From: Narthecium ossifragum
Lineage: Eukaryota > Streptophyta > Magnoliopsida > Dioscoreales > Nartheciaceae
Direction of reading: 5' to 3'
DNA length: 64,000 nucleotides
NCBI GenBank assembly: GCA_963920575.1
Contig: OY986971.1
Span: forward strand, 15,366,492 to 15,430,491
Shown: in pieces, positions 1 to 10,600 of the stretch
How the letters are laid out: the number at the start of each line of letters is the position of its first letter
Numbering within the stretch: position 1 is the stretch's first letter
Translations under genes and position numbers: made by a program
Notes under the pieces: model-generated
The model's database searches: none
Seen by the model: the letters and a program-made list of their open reading frames with translations, nothing else
Told to the model about the DNA's origin: nothing

Positions 1-1129
1 TGACAGAAGACTTCCATATCTAGAACTTTCTTGTTGAAGACTTCCTCAGATTCCGAACAAATTAGCTTCAGAATTGATTACAAATCAAAATTCCGAGTAG
101 AAATTGAAGAATAAGGAAGCTGATGACGTGGCAGTTATTAACCCAGTCAAACTGGGACGTCCGATCGATCGGTTTGAGTCCGATCGATCGCTCCGATGAC
201 GTCAGCGACCCGGAATTTAGGGAAATTAGAGTTTAAGTTCAACTATAACTCCTAATTCCGGGATTAAGGGTTTCTATTATATAAGGGGGTTATTCTAGAC
301 GAAAATAATGATCTTTTAGAGCACTTTTGGAGGAGAAGGTTAGGGTTTTGAAGATGGTGATCTTTTCGCAGGGATCAATGGCTTCATCTTCTACACCTAT
401 TGCTGATTTCCAAGAGATGAGTGGCTAGTTTTCTTGTTTTTAGGAATACCATGAAACCCTAGTGTAACTTTTGATCTTTCTTAGTTGGATTTTTGTGAAC
501 TTCTCTACGTATAATCTCATGAATATGGTTTTAATGATTATAGAGTTGAAGGAACAAAGTTCCGTTGACGTATTATTAGTCTTACATGATGGTTGTACTT
601 GAGTGTAGAGATTCATGAGATAGTTTGCATGTGGTTTGTGATTTACCTTTGAGATAATCTATGCTACGTGAAGATAAGTCGTGCTAAGGTCATTAGGAGT
701 AGAATAACTTAAGATAATGGTAGGACCGAAGATGATTTATGCCAAATATAGATAGGTTATGCCGTAGGGAACATAAAACCTTCTTTTAGGGATTCGTGTG
801 AGGTTGTAGCCATACGATCCATAATGCTTAGAGAAGTGATCAAGATGATGACTATGGAAGATTAAGGGTGAAACTAGGGTGGATTGTGTATTTCCTAAGA
901 CATCTTTTTCCATCTGATTAAAACCTTAATATTTTCTTTTGCTTTCTTAGATAATTTCAGTTAGATCAATCTATCATTGAAGTGTTTGGTTTAGATTAAG
1001 AGTTTTGAGAATCGATTTTGGTTTTTCTAGTAATTCCCTGTGGTTCGACTTCGGATTTCACCACTAGTCTACTTAGTAGTATTAGTGATTGAACAATGAT
1101 ATAAATTTAAGATTTGATTGAGGTTAGCA
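1..1129 (+). mobile_element. Ath-0: 3' or solo LTR of an Athila-type element, cut by the window edge
   Basis: The right part has the same layout as the Ath-1 and Ath-2 LTRs: a GATCGATC block, a TATA box, a transcribed stretch of AT-rich text, then a closing segment with 'ATTCCCTGTGG' style wording (near 1036) shared with the Ath-1 LTR end. A plausible CA terminus lies at 1128-1129. No tRNA-Asp primer-binding site follows it, so this is the downstream LTR of a plus-strand element extending left of the window, or a solo LTR. Assignment to Athila type is by resemblance of the LTR only, since no coding region is present. The exact right border is uncertain by a few bases. Confidence 0.6.
161..290 (+). 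promoter_or_regulatory. Ath-0 U3 promoter: GATCGATC palindromes, TGACGT motifs, TATA box
   Basis: CCGATCGATCGG (161-172) is a perfect 12-base palindrome, and a second GTCCGATCGATCG copy follows at 178-190. Two TGACGT cores (about 124-129 and 197-202) flank the palindromes; TGACGT is the classical core bound by plant bZIP factors. The TATA box is TATTATATAAGG at about 275-286. The order palindromes then TATA recurs in the other LTR families of this window. Confidence 0.55.
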
Positions 1130-1134
1130 ACGTT

Positions 1135-1368
1135 TTAACGACGACGTTTGCGAGCGATCAGGTACTGGGGTGGGTAACGCTGGTATGGCTGCTGGTGTCG
1201 TGCGATGAACGAAGCATCTTCCTCCAGCACGACCTCAATCCTCGGCTCTAGCTCTCGTGCAGGTACACGGGGCACGGCTGCGTTGGCCCCTAAGGCCCGT
1301 CGGGCAGCGCGCTGATCGCACGCAGTACCCTGACCCAACACTGGACAGCTAGCCCGGCTCCATGCCAT
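1135..1368 (-). pseudogene. Possible gag N-terminal leader of Tek-B (77 codons)
   Basis: A 77-codon frame starts about 190 bases inside the primer-binding site of Tek-B, the usual place for gag. It is rich in Arg, Ala and Pro and ends in Arg-Lys-Arg-Arg-Arg next to the Ath-0 border. No capsid or zinc-knuckle motif is reached. The opening of Tek-1 gag is similarly basic and low in complexity, which is the only support for calling it gag. It could also be a chance frame in GC-rich DNA. Confidence 0.35.
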
Positions 1369-1557
1369 CTACACGTTTACCAGAGACGACAAGTGTTCAC
1401 CCGTAAGAAAACAAAACACAACAACAATCATTAAAGCAAAAGCATAACACACATGAGCACGATCAAGCACACAGGGATGCTCTACTCCTAGAACAATCCC
1501 CAATCGCGCTCAAAACCTCAACCGCAAGCCTAATCCTATCCCTGGGACCTACAGCCT

Positions 1558-1570
1558 GCTCTGATACCAA
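1558..1570 (-). other. Primer-binding site, tRNA-iMet type (Tek-B)
   Basis: On the minus strand this reads TTGGTATCAGAGC, complementary to the 3' end of plant initiator tRNA-Met. It lies two bases from the LTR end at 1573, so the LTR to its right is the 5' LTR of a minus-strand element. Confidence 0.85.
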
Positions 1571-2830
1571 GTTGTCACACCCCGACCCAGAAAACCCATC
1601 CAGGACGGGGCGTGAGGGTTCCTATCACTATTCATCTTCAAATGGCGCGATACAAAGCGAAAAAGACAGATAATTTAACAATTGTATTCCAGAGGCGAAC
1701 AGATATTCAATTGATATAACATCAAATTGTACAGTTACAAAATTCTACTCTATTACTTCCAAGGTAAAGATATAATACAAATCCCAAAAGTCCTCAAAAG
1801 TTTACAATATATATATTTATCAAAATGTACAACAGATAATCCTCCAGCAACCTCAAACGCCTCTGGATGTACTCGCACCGCCAAAGGCCGATCCTGCAAG
1901 CTCCACTGAAGAAAAACTGCCGCCTGCACCTGCAAACGTAGCCCGAGTAGGAGTGAGTGATAAGCTCAGTAGGGTTCTACTCTACGACACACTGAAAGGA
2001 GGAAAACAACAACAGTATTGTCTCCCAGCCTAAGTCTAACGGATGCCACGGGTCCCATAACCCATCGATGTCCCAAGGGCTCCTGTCATGAACCTCTCTC
2101 TTGGACACATTACCAAGATCACCCTAAGCACTGATAGGGGAACAATACCATGCAGGATCACCCTTACCCAACAGGGATACCACTGCCTAGGGACCACATC
2201 AGGAACACATCGATTGCATCCTTAGCACTTGGCCTTGGAAGACAACACGATCTCTAAACTTCAAATACTGATCAGAGTCAACTATCGCAAATCCTCAAAG
2301 AACATGAAATTCTGATTAAACAATCACACCCTAAACCTGACTACCCAGCCACGGCCCTAAGGCTAGATCCGAGCTACCCGAGAGCCTCGGATCGGCGACC
2401 TAAACCATCGCCCGCCTAACCTCAAATGCCTCTAATGCACACAATGCATGAGCCTAAGCAAGCATCTATCCTAGATGTCTCTATATGCCACAACATCAGT
2501 TATAAGTTCCACAGATATACAATAGCCCTCGGCACTCGCCGGCAAGAGGCTAAGGTTCCACAATTTCTCATTAGTTAGCACTCAAAGCTAGCTAATGGAT
2601 AAGCATAAAATTTAGCAATTAACTACAACTAAACACGTATTTAAAGGCAAGCCACAACATCGATTTATTCAAGGAAAATCAACATGCAATCCAAACCTTA
2701 ATCTCAATGGAAATCCCTTGAAAACTTCATGAAATCCACATACACGCTTCCCAACATGTTTAGATACTAATCACAAATCAAATCCATCCAAGAAAAGCCA
2801 GAAAACCAAGTTCAAGGAACCACGGACGAT

Positions 2831-3226
2831 GTCACGGTCGATCCGGCAATCGACCGTGGGGCTACGGACGATGTCAGGGTCGATCCGGCGATCGACCGTG
2901 AGACTAAGGCTAAGAAAACCAAGGGCGGCTGTCGATCCACTCATCGACCCTGAGGAGCCCAAAACCAAACAGCGCCTGACGGTCGATGCGACGGTCGATC
3001 CGACGGTCGACCGTCAGGTAAATGGCGAAAAGGAGAAACTCCCGCGGTCGATCCATGCATCGACCCTGGGAGGCTAAAATCCCGACAGAGCTCGACGGTC
3101 GATGCGACGGTCGACCATCTGTCCCTGAAAGAGTAAAACAATACTTGACGGTCGATGCACCGATCGACCGTCGATCCCCGAAGGAGCGTACCAACGCTTC
3201 ACGGTCGATGCACCGATCGACCGTCG
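2831..3226 (-). repeat. Array of imperfect CGGTCGAT..ATCGACCG palindromes
   Basis: At least eight copies of an inverted pair are present, made of ACGGTCGATG or ACGGTCGATC and CGATCGACCGT arms separated by 0-6 bases, spaced 40-70 bases apart. The copies at 3149-3172 and 3201-3224 are nearly identical. They lie downstream of the minus-strand TATA box, so they would be transcribed in the leader. The same arm wording occurs in the copia LTR at 44082-44528. Confidence 0.85.
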
Positions 3227-3756
3227 AGCCTCAGGCACAGTTCTTCAGAACAGTGACGGAAATCCAATTTCTTGGGTTTCAAGGATCAAATCAAGTTGGA
3301 AAACGATGAGATTTTGCAAGCAAGTGTATTTGACAATGGGGAAGCTAATGGAAAGAAGAAATCCAGTCTTTGACGGTTAAACCTCCTATCTAGGTCTAAA
3401 TGGACGAAAACCGACAAACGGCGATAATACGGAAACCAACCGTGGGAATACGGAAAATGCAAGATAGAAATACTTCAGATCCTTCACACCACATGCACAA
3501 AGAGTTACATAGCATTCTAACATGTATTCCTACAGCGAAAGTGCATAAAACCTATCCTAGGAGAACCCGATCCAAAGATCGAGGTAGAAACACCTACTTG
3601 AGCAAGTAGGGTAGCTCCTCCACGCGTCTAACTGGTCAAGCCGCCAAGATCCGCGCTCCGAAGCCCAAGTCTCCAAACCCTAGCTCAGCCGAAGGAGAGA
3701 GAGAGGGAGAGAAAATGACAGTCGAAGAGAAAGAAAGAGAGAAAAAGGGACAGGGC

Positions 3757-3832
3757 TTATATAAAAAATCCATATCTATCTCAGCCGTCCGATTCGATCT
3801 TTCCCGATCGAGCTCCGATCTTCCGATCGGAC
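3757..3832 (-). promoter_or_regulatory. Tek-B U3: CCGATCGA block and TATA box
   Basis: Minus-strand order is a block with CGATCGGA, GATCGGAGCTCGATCGG-like inverted wording (3788-3832), then TTTTTTATATAAGCC (3755-3769). This matches the palindromes-then-TATA layout of the other LTRs. The transcription start was not mapped. Confidence 0.5.
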
Positions 3833-4048
3833 GCACCCTAGGGATTCTAATCAAACACATACATCAATCCAAGGCCGTGGGTGCAACGCGGTTGTGAAAC
3901 CGACGACCAGAGGGCATATTTACGAAAATGCCCCCGGGGTCCAAACCGCTACACGATCGCCCGATCGTGCCCGACGCGGAACCAAACCAACAGGAAACCG
4001 GCTCTCGACCCACGCGGTCAAGCCAGGTCAGAGGGACGGGCTCTCACA

Positions 4049-4740
4049 CCATCGATCCTCGCGGAAAGATCTCCGTCTTCAAACCCTAGCCTTCACCTTT
4101 TTCTCTCTGATTTTTCTCCCCCAAAATATGAGAAATTCGGATGGAATAATCCTATTTATAGGAGAACTCCCGAAATTAGGGTTTTGGGTTGAGTTGGACC
4201 TCTAGTGCAACTCGAATTTCCTTGTTTAATTCTGATAGCCTCTTCCGGTCACGACTGGGTTCAACCCATCCGGAATTTGGAAATATACTCAACATAAAAG
4301 ATGTAGATTGGGAAGCCTTCTGTCCCGTCCCGAAGATTTGACATTATTTGGACTTATCTGGAAGATTTGGCGAATATTCTCCTGAGCGTCGACGAACAAG
4401 TTTCCCAACATCTGTTTATCTTCATATTCTTCAAAACTGGTATTAAGCTGTCCAGAATCTCGCAAAGTGTCTAACATGAAAGTTGTAGCTCGTGAAGTCT
4501 TCGACCACGTAATCAATTTCCAGAATATTTTGACTTATACACTATTTATACTAAATATTCTCCTGACAGGCGACGAAGCAGTCTTTATCACATAAATTCA
4601 TCCTTTTAGTCGAAATTCTTATATTTCTTCTCAAATCATGATTAAACCTGAAACCAACTAACAAACTATTAAATACAACTACTCTAGGCCTAACAAAGGT
4701 CGTTTAAGGGGTTTAATTATGAATAATTAGTGACTTATCA
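4049..4740 (-). mobile_element. LTR-X: outer (U3/R) part of an unclassified LTR
   Basis: On the minus strand it starts TGATAAGTCACTAATTATTC exactly at 4740 and contains CCTATAAATAGG (4151-4162) followed by 'CCCTAATTTC' leader text. That is the structure of an LTR start. Its inner end is cut by Tek-B at 4048/4049. No coding sequence remains, so the superfamily is unknown. It sits inside the Tekay LTR fragment on its right. Confidence 0.5.
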
Positions 4741-6730
4741 AGGAGCTAATGCCTACAGCTTCAAAACACAACCCAGGTAGGAGTGAGCAACTAAGCTCAG
4801 CAGGGAAACTACACTACGACACACAGAAGGAAGAGGGAAACACAACAGAGTCGCCCTCAAGTAAGACTTGGGTGTATACAGAGGTCCCATAACCCCACCG
4901 CGTGTCTCTGAGGCCCACGATCATGGTCTTCCAGAAGAACTGGTCACATGTCAGGTCACACTCATTAAGCAGGACTAACACTGCTGGCCCACAAACAAGA
5001 AACGACACTGCAGGCGGGAAGTAGCACCGCTGAGTAGGCAACCCCTCTACTCAAGGGTCAACACAGTGGGACACCGGCTACACCTCAGCATCCGACTCGA
5101 GGCCGATACGAGCTCTACAATCATCAAGCAACAGATGTACCAGTCAACTAAGCCTTTCACCAAGTCTGACTGGACACCACAATTCAAACCAGGTCCAAAC
5201 TACCCAACCCCGGTCCTAGGGCTAAATCCGAGCTTCCAGCCTCGGGACGGTGACCCACAGATCGCCCACGCCCTAACCATGCAACTAATGCAACAACAAA
5301 GATGCATGCGATGAACATAGGCATAAAAGCAGTTAAAACATGCAACAATATATATATGATGATAGCATAACATGGTATGGGCTCGGCATACTGCCGGCCC
5401 GGGGTGGTGAACAGTTATTTAAGGTCTGGGACTGCTGCAGTGGTACACCACCAACTGTCAGCCAGTCCACCAGCAACCTGCATCGGGAAGCATCCCCGCA
5501 AACAACAGAGACAAACCACGCAGGTAAAAGCCCTCCGCACACGCCGACATGCAAGGTTATGGAAAGCAATAGGGCTACCCGCCCGCTTATTCTAAACACC
5601 CCAGGAGTCATCACTCTCTTGGTTCACCATTGCCCCTAATATGGGACTAGCATGCTTAAGGGTATGTACCAGATATAAAGCTATAAGGAAAATTGTACAT
5701 ACAAAGCCCCGCGGGCAAAACCAAGAAAATCCCTCTCTGTCCTCAAAGGATCGATCCTCTCCCTAAGGAAGGATCGATCTTTCAAGCAACAGAGAGTTTT
5801 CCCCCCTCCTATAGAGCCAAGGAAGATCGATCCTTCCTCCCAGAAAGATCGATCATCCTCGCGACAGAGGGCACCCTCTTGCCACGCCAAGGAAGATCGA
5901 ACCTTCCTCCCAGGAAGATCGCTCCTCCTCGCGACAAGGGGGATCCCATGCTACCCAAGGCACATGATCTATCATCTCCAACCAGATGATCGATCCTTCA
6001 TCGGGTTTAGCATGACCAACAAAGAAGCATCGATCTTTCTCCCAGAAAGATTGATCTTGTTGGGTTCTCCGGCAAACCTCTGGCGAGAAATACCGTCAGA
6101 AAACTCTACCAAATCTCGCAAAACCTTGGGATCTGGTAGTACCAAGGACCACGAGTCCAAAATCGATGGAAATACTACAAACTAACATGTATTCACCAAG
6201 ATCTAAGCAAAACAAGTTTCAATCAAACTCAAACTCACAAAACTGGAAAAGAAACATAGGTAGGATCCCTACCTAGGCAATAGCCGTTTCAATCCCAGCT
6301 GCTAAGCCTTGGATCGTCCAAAATCTCTCCGAAATCCGGCCGATCTGAGCTCAAGAACGCGGATTTCAAAAGGGATTCAAGGAAGAAGGTTACGTCCATT
6401 TCAAAAGGGATTCTATGAAAGATCGATCTTTCCAAGAGGAACGAAACATCCTTCATGACGATCATCCCTTGACTTTCTGGCACCAAAAGATCGATCTTCT
6501 AGCAAGGAAAGATCAATCCTTTAGGTGCAGAAAGCTAGACTTGGGCTAAAACTTAAGCCCAAGCCCGAATCTTTTGATCCCGGGTCCACCTAACCTTTCT
6601 AATCAAACACTAACACAACCAAGGTCAGTGTGTGCACACGCGGGTGTGGAACAAACCAACATGGCATAATTTACCAAATTGCTCTTGCGGTCTGAAACGA
6701 GCCACAAGGGTAGAGGGGCAGGTCCTCACA
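4741..6730 (-). mobile_element. Tekay-family LTR fragment 'd' (minus)
   Basis: The fragment is co-linear with the minus-strand copies in Tek-1 and with the reverse complement of the solo LTRs. It has the GGTAGGAGTGAGCA block (about 4773), the GATCGATC arrays, the GTGTGCACACGCGGGTGTG block (about 6630) and the terminal TCCTCACA at 6730. The left ~430 bases expected from the family are missing because LTR-X lies there. It interrupts the terminal part of the Chr-1 3' LTR. Confidence 0.75.
5748..6525 (-). repeat. Two GATCGATC arrays in Tekay LTR fragment d
   Basis: About ten GGATCGATCC or AAAGATCGATCTTT copies lie at 5748-6060 (leader side) and three or four more at 6417-6525 (U3 side). Several have perfect dyad symmetry over 10-14 bases. 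The TATA region between the arrays is degraded compared with GTCTATAAAACG in solo LTR a. Confidence 0.8.
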
Positions 6731-7514
6731 AGCACCCTAGGTATTCGACGATGAAGGCTCAAACCGGAGGAGAGAAACGGATAAGGAAGAGGATTACTTC
6801 GCAGCTTCCTCCAAGGTTGGTCGGCTACCCTTGAGGGATCCAAGCCTTGGAGAATGTGGCATCGACGATGAGGTGGCGGAGGGGAGCACGACACCCAAGG
6901 GGGACGCTGGGGAGTTGGGGTTGGATGGCGGAGGCGTGGACGGTAGCGGAGAAGGAGGGAAGCTTGACAGCGGACGGAGGATGGCAGCGGATGGCGGAGG
7001 CCGGTGGTGGAGAAGGGATCCAACAGTAGGGAAGGGAAGTGAAGGTGGCTAGTGGAGTTGGTTGAATTAGGGTTACAACTACTCTTATGATTATTCTACT
7101 AATAACTCTACTTTATTCATCATAATTCGTCCATAACCTAATACAAACTATAGAGTTCCTTTTATAGAGGCATTGACAGAGTTCTACTCAAACTAGAGAA
7201 CTACCTTGCTTTAATCAGCAAGTAATAATACTTTCCTAATAAGACTCAATCATAACTCAAACTTCTTAATAACTAGGACTCATAATAGGAACTAATAAAG
7301 CAAAGCATAAACTGAACTCAAACTAGAAAATCAACTAGGAAAGCAATTAAGAAACTAATTAAGGAACTAACCAGCTAGGAATAGGATTCCTTTTGGCTAG
7401 CTTTGGCTTGGGACCTGGTCCGAGGCCGGGTCCTACCAAGGGGTGGGGCCGGACCTGGTTCCACTTGGCGTGTGGGACCCGCCCCTTGGCTGGGCGTGGG
7501 TTCCAACCGTATCA
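6731..7514 (-). mobile_element. Chr-1 3' LTR, missing its terminal ~70-110 bases
   Basis: The fragment is co-linear with the 5' LTR at 20662-21556 and with the Chr-N LTRs. Shared landmarks are ACCCTAGGTATTCGACG (6734), the 'ACTCTACTTTATTCATC' block (about 7108), and the outer end CCAACCGTATCA (7503-7514). The expected inner terminus TGATACG is absent because the Tekay LTR fragment begins at 6730. The polypurine tract lies immediately beyond 7514. Confidence 0.8.
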
Positions 7515-7530
7515 TCCCCTCCCCCCTTTA
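7515..7530 (-). other. Polypurine tract of Chr-1
   Basis: On the minus strand AAAGGGGGGAGGGGA directly precedes the LTR start TGATACGG. This is the expected site for plus-strand DNA priming in a Ty3/gypsy element. Confidence 0.8.
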
Positions 7531-8101
7531 GAGAGTGCCTTGTCCTCAAGGCCGAAGTCGGGGTAACGATCCAAGAAGTCTACGAACACCTCCCATGTCG
7601 CTTTAGCTGGACTATGGCCTGTCCAATGTACTATAACTTCTAATGGTTGTCGGGGAGGGTGTCGATGGTCGATGATAGTCTAGGGTTACAGCTTGGCCTG
7701 CTCCTCTGATGGGGCCGGAATCTCGGTGATGACGGGTACTTTAGTTCCAACGTGCTTTTTCAGAAGTGACACATGAAAAACGGGATGCACCTTAGAATCT
7801 GATGGAAGACGGAGGCGATAGGTGAAAGTTCTTATACGCTCCAGTACCTCGTACGACCCATAGAACTTCGCGGCGAGCTTCTGTATCTTTCGCTTGGCCA
7901 CGGACTTCTGTCGATAGAGCTATAACTTGACGTAGACCCTCATACCAATATGAAACCTTACGTGTCGATGTCGATGATCATAGGTCTGCTTCATCCTGTT
8001 CTGAGCGGCGGCCAATCTTGATTTGACATCTGCTACCACTTGGTCTCGCTCAACCAAGAAGTGGTCTACAGCTGCGGATCTAGCCATTCCAGATACATAG
8101 G
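7531..8101 (-). pseudogene. Chr-1 pol 3' end: integrase C-terminus and chromodomain
   Basis: Reading leftwards from 8101, the frame gives the chromovirus integrase tail (RSAAVDHFLVERDQV, AAQNRMKQTYD, then KFYGSYEVLERI, the GPY/F module), HPVFHVSLLKKHVG, and a chromodomain with IIDHR, VIVHWTGHSPAKATWE and FPDF-like YPDFGLEDK. The chromodomain is known to tether integration to modified histones. Damage includes an internal stop between the VKL and MAKRK segments (7917-7922) and stops after EEQAKL. The upstream part of integrase continues at 13743, after the Ath-1 insertion. Confidence 0.8.
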
Positions 8102-8850
8102 TGATGAGACATGAAAAGTACACAAATTAACCCTTTAATTTACCTTTGTTAGTCTGAGAGTAAGGTATTTCTAATAATCTTCATGGTATGTCAGGTACAA
8201 GAACCCTCAACAAGAGTTAGATCAACTTTGGAGGGTAAACGAGCCTATTCGGGCACATTTAAGTACATGGGTCCACTTCAAAGATTAAACTGTACCTTCT
8301 AAGGAAGAACCAGATGATGAACCACATTGATCCATTACCATATTCCATACAACCCGATTCCTTGCGACGAGATGATCCTAACCCGACCTCTCATTGGCGA
8401 TGTTCGAAGCTAATCCCTCGATCGTCGACTTTCTAACATAGACCTAGTGCGACGGATATTCCTTACCCGGCTATTCGTTAGCGACGACCTTTGTTAGCTA
8501 CAAGGTAGTCAATATTGTAGTGTCTTGATACGATTGCGTATCTCGATCCATTAGAAAGCTACGATTGATCCTAATCCGGATTGGGATTCCCTAAAACCTC
8601 TCTCTATCTATTGAGTCATTTACATGCTTTCTTAGTTTCCTTATCATAAAACCCAAAAACCATTTCTTTCATTTTTCTTGTAGGAATACTTAGATTGAGG
8701 TTAGTAGTTTAATTATTTCCTTACGCATTCCCTGTGGATTCAACTCGGACTCATTGCTAGCTACCCCCAAAGTAGTTAGTTAGTAGTTCGATTATAAATT
8801 TGTAATTTTGATCGGGCGCGTTAAGCCGCGACACTTTCCACGTCCCATCA
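8102..8850 (+). repeat. Ath-1 5' LTR with a 935-bp internal deletion
   Basis: It matches the 3' LTR from its start to AACCAGATGATG (about 8315) and resumes at AACCACATTGATCC. Everything between, including the palindrome array and TATA box, is missing. It is 749 bp long against 1684 bp for the 3' LTR. The junction shows only a few bases of homology. Confidence 0.9.
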
Positions 8851-8856
8851 AAATTT

Positions 8857-8874
8857 TGGCGTCGTTGTCGGAGA
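8857..8874 (+). other. Degenerate tRNA-Asp primer-binding site (Ath-1)
   Basis: TGGCGTCGTTGTCGGAGA differs by three transitions from TGGCGCCGTTGCCGGGGA, the complement of the plant tRNA-Asp(GTC) 3' end. Position relative to the LTR end matches the perfect site in Ath-2. Confidence 0.8.
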
Positions 8875-9128
8875 GTGCTATAAAAAATGATTGAAGTGCT
8901 TTGCTTAATCTAGTTTTTCTTATAAATATCTTTAATTTTAAATTTTTTTTCATATCTTAAAAAAAGAGAGAGTTGTACTTACAATTGCTATATCTTTGTG
9001 TTGATAGGAGACGCCTCCGGCAAGACTTTGATGATCAAGATCGGCGACTGACGTCTCGTGCTTGGACCGGCCCATTGTAAAGTATTCCTACCTTTTGACT
9101 TGGTCCTTGTTTATGTGATTGTTTATGC

Positions 9129-10571
9129 ATGGCCGATGAGTATATGCCACCGGGTGTCACATTGAATGATTATTTGTTACCATTTAATTATGCACCTGCT
9201 TATGTTAATGATGCTTATGATTTCTCAAACCCAGCATATGACTTGCATTCACACACCTATGATGCGGATTTGAGTAATCATCCATACTCTTATTGGCAAC
9301 CCCAAGGTCAATACCCTCTTAATGTTCAACCACAAAACATGAACTCACCCGACCAATATTTTGCACTTAGCTCTATATCGTCCTATCTTTCTCAAACACA
9401 ATACCCACCACCCCAACATTGGTACGAGCCCCCCATTTCTTTTGAACCACAAGCACAAATAAAGCCATCTTTAGATGATAGGATTCTTAAAGCTTTAGAG
9501 ACTTTTGAGGCACAAAATCAACTTTTACATTCTCACTCGGAATCATTAGCCAATATAGAATTTCAAGTTGGACAACTAGCATCCTTAGTTGGTTCATATT
9601 TTTATGAGGTTGATGGTTGTGTAAGTGAGTCGATGCCTTCTACTTGTGATAACGATACTTGTGATACTCATCTTACCAATCTTAGTGATAAATGCAACTA
9701 TGAGGTTCCTAATGAGGCTTTGCTCATTCATGATAGTTTGAATGATGTTTTGCCAGTGTGTGATGGTACTATTGATGATGTTTTGCCGGTATATGGTGAT
9801 TTTGTGAATGAGCCGAAGCCTCTGATTTTTGTTAATCTTGACATTGAGGAGAGTGATGAATGCATGCATGATTTTATACCTCCTATTTGTCAGGATATTG
9901 TTTCTAATGTTTATACATTCACTGATTGTGATGCATGTGAGGGGATGATTGCTAATGGTGATTATGTTGATAAGGGCTTTTGCAATGATGCTTTGCCCAT
10001 TTTTGACGTGTCAGATGCTGATGGTGTTTTTCTTTGTTTGAATGATCATGAGGACTCTAGTGATATTGGCGAGACCTTCTATAGGAAGCCTCAATTTGAG
10101 CCTCTACCCTCCATGTCATCCGCAATAGTTGAACATTTTGAAGAACCGAGCCTTGTCTTGAGTGAAGAGGGCCATCTAAATTTCTATCATTGCTTCATTA
10201 AAGATTTCATCGAGACTTCTCGCCCTTCTCGAACTTTGTTTGATAAGGACATTCCATTTCTCTTTGATGAAACATGTTTGCATATCTTTACATTTCTTCC
10301 GACCATGTATTTCTCTACCTTGAACCATCGGCCACCAAAAGTCGGCTTAATGACGGCTCCATATAAAAAAGTACATGGATTGAAGGCTAGTAAATGGCTA
10401 GTGCATAAACCTTCATATGGATTTTTTGTCAAGGACCCTCCTTTCTTCTTTGATAAATCATGTTTGCATGTTCTCTCTATTCTTCAATCAATGTACTTCT
10501 TTACGTGGAACCATCGACCACCCAAATTTAGTTTTGATGTACATAGCATAACGTCGGGCGGAAGACGGTAA
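9129..10571 (+). CDS. Unknown 480-residue protein of Ath-1
   Basis: This is the only long ORF of Ath-1, uninterrupted from ATG to TAA, in the gag position. I do not recognise the whole protein. Residues 1-110 are rich in Tyr, Pro, Gln and Asn (YAPAY, YPLNVQPQN, YPPPQHWYEPP). Residues 115-160 contain ILKALETFEAQ and LANIEFQVGQLA, resembling the helix with the GQLA motif near the end of Athila gag. Residues 165-310 are acidic, with repeated (N/I)DDVLPVxxG and CDA(C/L) segments. The tail has two similar blocks of about 70 residues (DKDIPFLFDETCLH and VKDPPFFFDKSCLH, each followed by NHRPPK). No zinc knuckle, protease or polymerase is present. The intact frame inside an old, deleted element suggests either recent activity or constraint. 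Confidence 0.7.
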   Translation: MADEYMPPGVTLNDYLLPFNYAPAYVNDAYDFSNPAYDLHSHTYDADLSNHPYSYWQPQGQYPLNVQPQNMNSPDQYFALSSISSYLSQTQYPPPQHWYEPPISFEPQAQIKPSLDDRILKALETFEAQNQLLHSHSESLANIEFQVGQLASLVGSYFYEVDGCVSESMPSTCDNDTCDTHLTNLSDKCNYEVPNEALLIHDSLNDVLPVCDGTIDDVLPVYGDFVNEPKPLIFVNLDIEESDECMHDFIPPICQDIVSNVYTFTDCDACEGMIANGDYVDKGFCNDALPIFDVSDADGVFLCLNDHEDSSDIGETFYRKPQFEPLPSMSSAIVEHFEEPSLVLSEEGHLNFYHCFIKDFIETSRPSRTLFDKDIPFLFDETCLHIFTFLPTMYFSTLNHRPPKVGLMTAPYKKVHGLKASKWLVHKPSYGFFVKDPPFFFDKSCLHVLSILQSMYFFTWNHRPPKFSFDVHSITSGGRR

Positions 10572-10582
10572 AATGAGCGCTT

Positions 10583-10600
10583 GTTGGGAGGTAACCCAAC
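10583..10600 (+). other. Hairpin after the Ath-1 ORF
   Basis: GTTGGGAGGTAACCCAAC is a perfect 6-bp stem with a 6-base loop, 12 bases after the TAA stop. From memory, a TTGTTGGGAGGCAACCCAA-like element is common behind the coding region of plant Athila/Tat elements. Its role is unknown; RNA stability, packaging or translation are possibilities. Confidence 0.75.

Larger units (their letters stand above)
1130..1572 (-). mobile_element. Tek-B internal fragment: 5' leader and start of gag
   Basis: This short piece lies between the Tek-B 5' LTR (to its right, minus orientation) and Ath-0. It begins with the primer-binding site and continues into an Arg-rich reading frame. Everything downstream in the element (rest of gag, pol, 3' LTR) is absent from the window, presumably displaced to the left by Ath-0. 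Confidence 0.6.
1573..4048 (-). mobile_element. Tek-B 5' LTR (about 2.48 kb)
   Basis: On the minus strand the LTR runs from TGTGAGAGCCC (ending at 4048) to GGGGTGTGACA (1573). Both ends match the Tek-1 LTR ends (TGTGAGGACC and GCGCGACA) with substitutions. The 'ACGCGGTTGTGAAAC' block near 3889 aligns with the equivalent block of Tek-1. It is a diverged subfamily that carries ACGGTCGATG-type palindromes where Tek-1 has GGATCGATCC. It interrupts LTR-X. Confidence 0.75.

Noticed and set aside
1558..1570. tRNA genes at the TTGGTATCAGAGC and TGGCGCCGTTGCCGGGGA sites
   Set aside because: Only the 3'-end complement is present, next to LTRs: these are primer-binding sites.
5693..6185. Frames with repeated DRSF, KIDP and ERSI peptides (also at 15163-15467, 18616-19035, 12333-12671)
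   Set aside because: These are translations of GATCGATC palindrome arrays inside LTRs.
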